From: an uncultured Saprospiraceae bacterium
GTDB lineage: Bacteria; Bacteroidota; Bacteroidia; Chitinophagales; Saprospiraceae
Assembly: GCA_938022165.1 (NCBI GenBank)
Contig: CALIEI010000245.1
Coordinates: forward strand, 1-38,516
DNA: 38,516 nt
Direction of reading: 5' to 3'
A model generated the notes under the pieces. The model saw only the letters and a list, made by a program, of their open reading frames with translations, was not told the origin of the DNA and did not search any database. A program made the position numbers and the translations under genes. This document shows, piece after piece, positions 35,232 to 38,516 of the stretch. How positions within the stretch are numbered: the first letter of the stretch is position 1; each line of letters starts with the position of its first letter.

Positions 35232-35239
35232 TAGATTTG
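35232..35239 (+). promoter_or_regulatory. -7 promoter element of tyrS
   Basis: TAGATTTG matches TAnnTTTG exactly, 17 nt before the ATG. This implies a leader of only about 10 nt, as at the M15-like gene. No T-box leader is present, as expected outside Firmicutes. Confidence 0.5.
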
Positions 35240-35255
35240 CGCAAAATTTGAACAC

Positions 35256-36530
35256 ATGGATTTTCTAGAAGAATTAGAATGGAGAGGAATATTGAGTAAT
35301 TCTACACCAGGTATCGCTGAAGCGCTAAAAGCAGGTAAAATGACTGGTTATATTGGCTTTGACCCAACCGCTCCATCTATGACCATTGGCAACTTTGTAC
35401 AAATCCAACTGCTCAAATTATTTCAACTCTCTGGTCATACCCCTATTGTATTGATGGGCGGAGCCACTGGCCGTGTTGGAGACCCCTCAGGAAAAGATAA
35501 AGAAAGAGTACTAAAATCCTTTGATGAACTAGATGCAAATTTAGCGCACCAACAAGAGCAATTCTACAAGTTTCTTGATTTTGACAAAGGAGACAATAAG
35601 GCAACGATCATCAACAACTTTGACTTCTATAAAGACATGAACGTATTGGATTTTCTCAGGGATGTTGGGAAGACCCTCACCATCAATTACATGATGAGCA
35701 AGGAGTCCGTAAAAAAACGCGTAGAGACAGGCTTATCTTTTACTGAGTTTTCATACCAATTACTACAGGCCTACGATTTCCAATGTCTTTATAAAGATCA
35801 CAATTGCAAATTACAGATTGGAGGGTCTGACCAGTGGGGCAATATTACCTCGGGTACTGAATTTATCAGAAGAAATCTAGAAGGAAAAGCCTTTGCTATC
35901 ACCTCGGAATTGCTTACCAAATCGGATGGATCCAAATTTGGAAAATCCGAGGAAGGCAATATATGGTTAGATCCAAATATGACTAGCCCATACAAATTTT
36001 ATCAATTTTGGTTAAACGCTGCCGATGCTGATTTACCAAAATTCATACGCTTCTTCACCTTAAAGTCAAGAGCAGAAGTCGAAGCCATGGAGGCAGAACT
36101 CGCAGACAATCTAAATGAACAAAAAAGAATTCTTGCAGAGGAACTTACTATCCGTGTCCATTCAAAAGAAGCTTTTGAGTCTGCACAATCCGTTTCTCAA
36201 CTCTTATTTAATAAGAAAGCGAATGAAGACACTTGCAAGAATATGGACTCAGCTGCACTAGCAACAGTAGCACAAGAGATTCCTTCTTTTGAATTAAATA
36301 AATCCGAACTAAATGATGGTCTCAATATTATTGACCTTCTTGCAGAAAAGACGGGTATCGTCACGAGTAAAGGAGACGCGAGAAGAGCTATAAAAGGCAA
36401 TGCCATTTCCGTCAATAAAGTCAAGGTTTCTGACCCTGATTTCACAGTAACTGAAAGTCATCTTTTACAGAATGAGTATATACTTGTCGATAATGGCAAG
36501 AAGAATAAATACATTTTACACCTTAGTTAG
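35256..36530 (+). CDS. tyrS: Tyrosyl-tRNA synthetase
   Basis: 424 residues, normal for bacterial class Ic TyrRS. It charges tRNA-Tyr in the cytosol. The Rossmann core contains YIGFDPTAPS and the tyrosine-recognition LQIGGSDQWGN. The KMSKS loop is KFGKS (Lys227-Ser231). A C-terminal S4-like RNA-binding domain (about 355-424, TSKGDARRAIKGNAISVNK) is complete. The HIGH motif reads T43-I-G-N46, so both histidines are replaced. The Asn at the last position is known in some TyrRS, but Thr in place of the first His is unusual. The rest of the enzyme looks intact and this is the only copy in the window, so it is probably functional. Own promoter element upstream. Confidence 0.96.
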   Translation: MDFLEELEWRGILSNSTPGIAEALKAGKMTGYIGFDPTAPSMTIGNFVQIQLLKLFQLSGHTPIVLMGGATGRVGDPSGKDKERVLKSFDELDANLAHQQEQFYKFLDFDKGDNKATIINNFDFYKDMNVLDFLRDVGKTLTINYMMSKESVKKRVETGLSFTEFSYQLLQAYDFQCLYKDHNCKLQIGGSDQWGNITSGTEFIRRNLEGKAFAITSELLTKSDGSKFGKSEEGNIWLDPNMTSPYKFYQFWLNAADADLPKFIRFFTLKSRAEVEAMEAELADNLNEQKRILAEELTIRVHSKEAFESAQSVSQLLFNKKANEDTCKNMDSAALATVAQEIPSFELNKSELNDGLNIIDLLAEKTGIVTSKGDARRAIKGNAISVNKVKVSDPDFTVTESHLLQNEYILVDNGKKNKYILHLS

Positions 36531-36583
36531 GTAAGTCGTATTGTGTTTTGCCGCCAAAGTAAATAAGATGAATTAGGCCGAAC

Positions 36584-36871
36584 CTATTCATCGATAATCT
36601 CAACCCCATTCCAAAAAGCAATCAAGTTTTTGATATGGCTGGCTTCTTCCTTCGGCTCTGGATAATACCAGGCTGCATTTTCATTGGTATCCCCTTCTAT
36701 AACAACAGACTTGTATGAGGCCTCTCCTTTGACAGAACACACTGTTTTGTGGTCAGAATCCTTTAAAAACTCCGATTTTATAGTTTCTGGAGGGAAATAG
36801 TGATTTCCTTCCAATTCTACAGTGGTTTCAGACTCTGCAATAACTATTGATCTCCAAATTGCCCTTATCAT
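36584..36871 (-). CDS. DUF427 family protein
   Basis: 95 residues from the ATG at 36871. The longer frame to 36976 adds 35 residues without family similarity and would overlap the neighbouring gene's leader. The sequence matches the DUF427 (NTP_transf_9) pattern closely: MIRAIWRSIVIAES start, EGNHYFPPETIK, SDHKTVCSVKGEASY and AAWYYPEPKEEASHIKN. This is a small soluble beta-rich domain of unknown biochemical role, widespread in bacteria and sometimes fused to itself. Here it is a single domain, tail-to-tail with tyrS. Confidence 0.87.
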   Translation of the reverse strand: MIRAIWRSIVIAESETTVELEGNHYFPPETIKSEFLKDSDHKTVCSVKGEASYKSVVIEGDTNENAAWYYPEPKEEASHIKNLIAFWNGVEIIDE

Positions 36872-37009
36872 ACGTTTTGTTGTTTTGTATCTATTGCGTA
36901 ACGTAGGATTCTCTATTCTATGTTGCTTATATGCAGAAATCAGATTAAGATGTCGAAATACGACATTTTTAGACAATTGAAGTATTCATTATCTTTCCAA
37001 AAAAAGAAA

Positions 37010-38170
37010 ATGGATCGTTCAGATATACTTAACCATCTAGGAGAAAATAGAGAAAATTACTTTGGAGCAGTCTCTCCACCGATCATCCAAACTAGCAATT
37101 TTGCCTTTAAAGATTTGGCAGATTTTAAAGCAGCAATGGCTGATGAACTAGGCTCTCACATGTACACTAGAGGTAACAACCCTACTGTACAAATACTTAG
37201 GAAAAAACTTGCTGCCCTTGAGTCCGCCGAAGATTCTCTGGTCTTCGCTTCAGGCTCAGGCGCTATCGCAAATGCTGTTATATCTCAAGTCAATCAAGGA
37301 GACCACATAGTTTGTGTAGAATCTGCTTACTCATGGACTAACAAACTACTCAAAGACTTTCTGCCACGATTTGGTGTGCATACTACCTTTGTGGATGGTA
37401 GAGACCTCAAAGCGATAGAGAGGGCAATAAAAGAGAACACCAAGGTTCTATATTTAGAAAGTCCAACTACTATGCATATGGAGCTACAAGATCTTGCAGC
37501 TTGTGCCAAGTTGGCTAAAAAGCATCATCTGGTCTCCATTATTGACAACAGTTATTCCTCTCCCATCTTTCAAAGACCTATTGAGTTTGGAATTGATATA
37601 GTTTTACATTCTGGCACCAAATACATCAATGGTCATAGTGATATTGTTTGCGGGGTAGTTTGCGCAAGCAAGAAAATTATTGATCAAATTTTCCAGCGAG
37701 AATATATGACTCTAGGTGGCATCATTTCTCCTCATGATGCTGCACAGATCATACGAGGAATGAGAACTTTAGAATTAAGAGTGTCTAAGTCCGATCAAAG
37801 CGCAAAAAAGATATGCACTTTTTTAGAAGATCATCCTGCCGTTGAAGAAATCTATTACCCCCATCATCATACTTTTCCACAATTAGAATTAGCCAAAAAA
37901 CAGATGAGTGGTTGTGGAGGTCTTTTTGCCGTTAAGTTTAAAACAAATAGCAAAGAAAAAATGGAAGCCTTCTTCACCAAACTAAAGCGGTTTTTGCTCG
38001 CCGTATCTTGGGGTGGCCATGAATCGTTGATCCTTCCGGCGATCGCACTATACGATATCCCGGGTAGAGAAAACCCAGATATGCCAGTTGGTTTTACGAG
38101 ATTCTATATTGGCCTTGAAGATGCAGAGGTGCTGATTGAAGATTTGAAGGTGGCGCTAGAAGAATTATAA
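37010..38170 (+). CDS. Cys/Met metabolism PLP-dependent enzyme (cystathionine synthase/lyase type)
   Basis: 386 residues from the ATG at 37010. In-frame starts from 36920 add 30 basic residues that are not family-like. Fold-type I trans-sulfuration enzymes show YTRGNNPT near the N-terminus, FASGSGAIANA (phosphate binding), IIDNSYSSP (the PLP-ring aspartate) and HSGTKYINGHSD with the PLP lysine at Lys204. The C-terminal VSWGGHESLILPA is the usual substrate-binding segment. The family includes cystathionine gamma-synthase, cystathionine beta- and gamma-lyase and methionine gamma-lyase, which cannot be told apart safely from sequence. Cytosolic, normally a homotetramer. No neighbouring sulfur-metabolism gene is present. 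Confidence 0.9.
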   Translation: MDRSDILNHLGENRENYFGAVSPPIIQTSNFAFKDLADFKAAMADELGSHMYTRGNNPTVQILRKKLAALESAEDSLVFASGSGAIANAVISQVNQGDHIVCVESAYSWTNKLLKDFLPRFGVHTTFVDGRDLKAIERAIKENTKVLYLESPTTMHMELQDLAACAKLAKKHHLVSIIDNSYSSPIFQRPIEFGIDIVLHSGTKYINGHSDIVCGVVCASKKIIDQIFQREYMTLGGIISPHDAAQIIRGMRTLELRVSKSDQSAKKICTFLEDHPAVEEIYYPHHHTFPQLELAKKQMSGCGGLFAVKFKTNSKEKMEAFFTKLKRFLLAVSWGGHESLILPAIALYDIPGRENPDMPVGFTRFYIGLEDAEVLIEDLKVALEEL

Positions 38171-38195
38171 ATTAAGCACTATTCATAATCGAATT

Positions 38196-38404
38196 TGGGG
38201 CTTTTCATAACAGCAACTACCTTGCGAGAGCGGTAGAAGCGGCACAAGCTGCTTGAGAAGGCTAGTAGTCTAAGGAGTCGGGAAGGCTCGATAGAGACTA
38301 GCGACGACTATAGACTACAGACTGAGCGGGTAGCTTGTACAGCGGATGACGCGCCCTCTGATACAGCCCTTTTTGGGATGTGTCAGAAGGCTCGCCCAAA
38401 AAAC
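38196..38404 (-). repeat. Dispersed intergenic repeat, copy F (GGGCG family)
   Basis: Read on the minus strand it opens TTTTTTGGGCGAGCC like copy E, then carries CCCAAAAAGGG-type and TAGTCTATAGTCGTCGCTAGT-type stems, and TGCCGCTTCTACCGCTC as in copy D. It is non-coding and fills the gap between the PLP enzyme and the cut-off T9SS gene. Confidence 0.55.
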
Positions 38405-38429
38405 AATCTGTAAATAAACAAGACTGTAG

Positions 38430-38516
38430 CTATCTATTGATCTGGACGTAGCCGCTAAATTTCTCTCCATTACCGACATCTACAACATAGAAATAAGTCC
38501 CGTCTGGCAAAAGTTT
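38430..38516 (-). CDS. C-terminal end of a T9SS type B (CHU_C) protein, cut by the window edge
   Basis: Read on the minus strand from the window edge, 28 codons and a TAG stop give an intact peptide starting KLLPDGTYFYVVDVGNGEKF and ending GYVQINR. The LPDGTYFYVVD...GYVQI pattern is the last strand pair of the gliding-motility-associated sorting domain (type B). The rest of the gene lies beyond 38516. It is too short to appear as a normal open reading frame, so it is easily missed. Confidence 0.75.
   Translation of the reverse strand, partial: KLLPDGTYFYVVDVGNGEKFSGYVQINR

Noticed and set aside
36872-37009. Longer N-termini for the DUF427 protein and the PLP enzyme
   Set aside because: The two extensions overlap each other on opposite strands, are basic, and are not family-like. 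Both families start well at 36871 and 37010.

Overview
The window is a piece of a low-GC Bacteroidota chromosome, most likely a marine Saprospiria/Lewinella-type organism. Four complete genes and one cut-off gene carry C-terminal sorting domains of the type IX secretion system (T9SS). Other lineage-typical modules are SprB repeats, choice-of-anchor L, HYR-like repeats, SdrD-B-like and dockerin-like domains. Several genes are preceded by the TAnnTTTG -7 element of Bacteroidota housekeeping promoters, and Shine-Dalgarno sequences are mostly absent. The species assignment is inference.

Layout. 1-6300: a secreted dockerin-like protein and a giant SprB/PKD T9SS protein, both on the minus strand. 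6792-10763: a sodium:solute symporter divergent from an exported M20 metallopeptidase, then a two-cluster ferredoxin with its own promoter and terminator. 10989-15353: a very large secreted protein with two C-type-lectin-like domains, six HYR-like repeats, a clan-A glycoside hydrolase domain and a T9SS signal. 16113-20868: a TPR protein and an outer-membrane barrel in an operon. 20929-27529: accessory surface genes, namely a lipoprotein, a seven-repeat FG-GAP propeller, an M15-like membrane protein, a choice-of-anchor L protein, and a lipoprotein coupled to a small protein. 27861-31382: class Ia ribonucleotide reductase (nrdB then nrdA). 31785-38170: CorA, an HELIH protein coupled to a LolC/E-like permease, tyrosyl-tRNA synthetase, a DUF427 protein and a Cys/Met PLP enzyme. 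38430-38516: the cut-off end of another T9SS protein.

Between genes there are two repeat systems. One is a 187-bp element with near-perfect 19-bp terminal inverted repeats, in two copies 97% identical (2023-2209 and 15351-15537). It looks like a miniature inverted-repeat transposable element (MITE), and the second copy supplies the stop codon of the lectin/glycosidase gene. The other is a family of six diverged, hairpin-rich intergenic repeats that open with a GGGCG-type motif.

The most interesting regulatory signal is upstream of nrdB: two perfect DnaA boxes facing each other across 3 bp, with a third box about 55 bp away, near a -7 element and a hairpin-rich leader. This suggests DnaA-linked control of deoxynucleotide synthesis. 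I did not find a clear new defence or biosynthetic system. The strongest leads are the MITE, the DnaA-box array, the lectin-glycosidase fusion and the altered HIGH motif of TyrRS.
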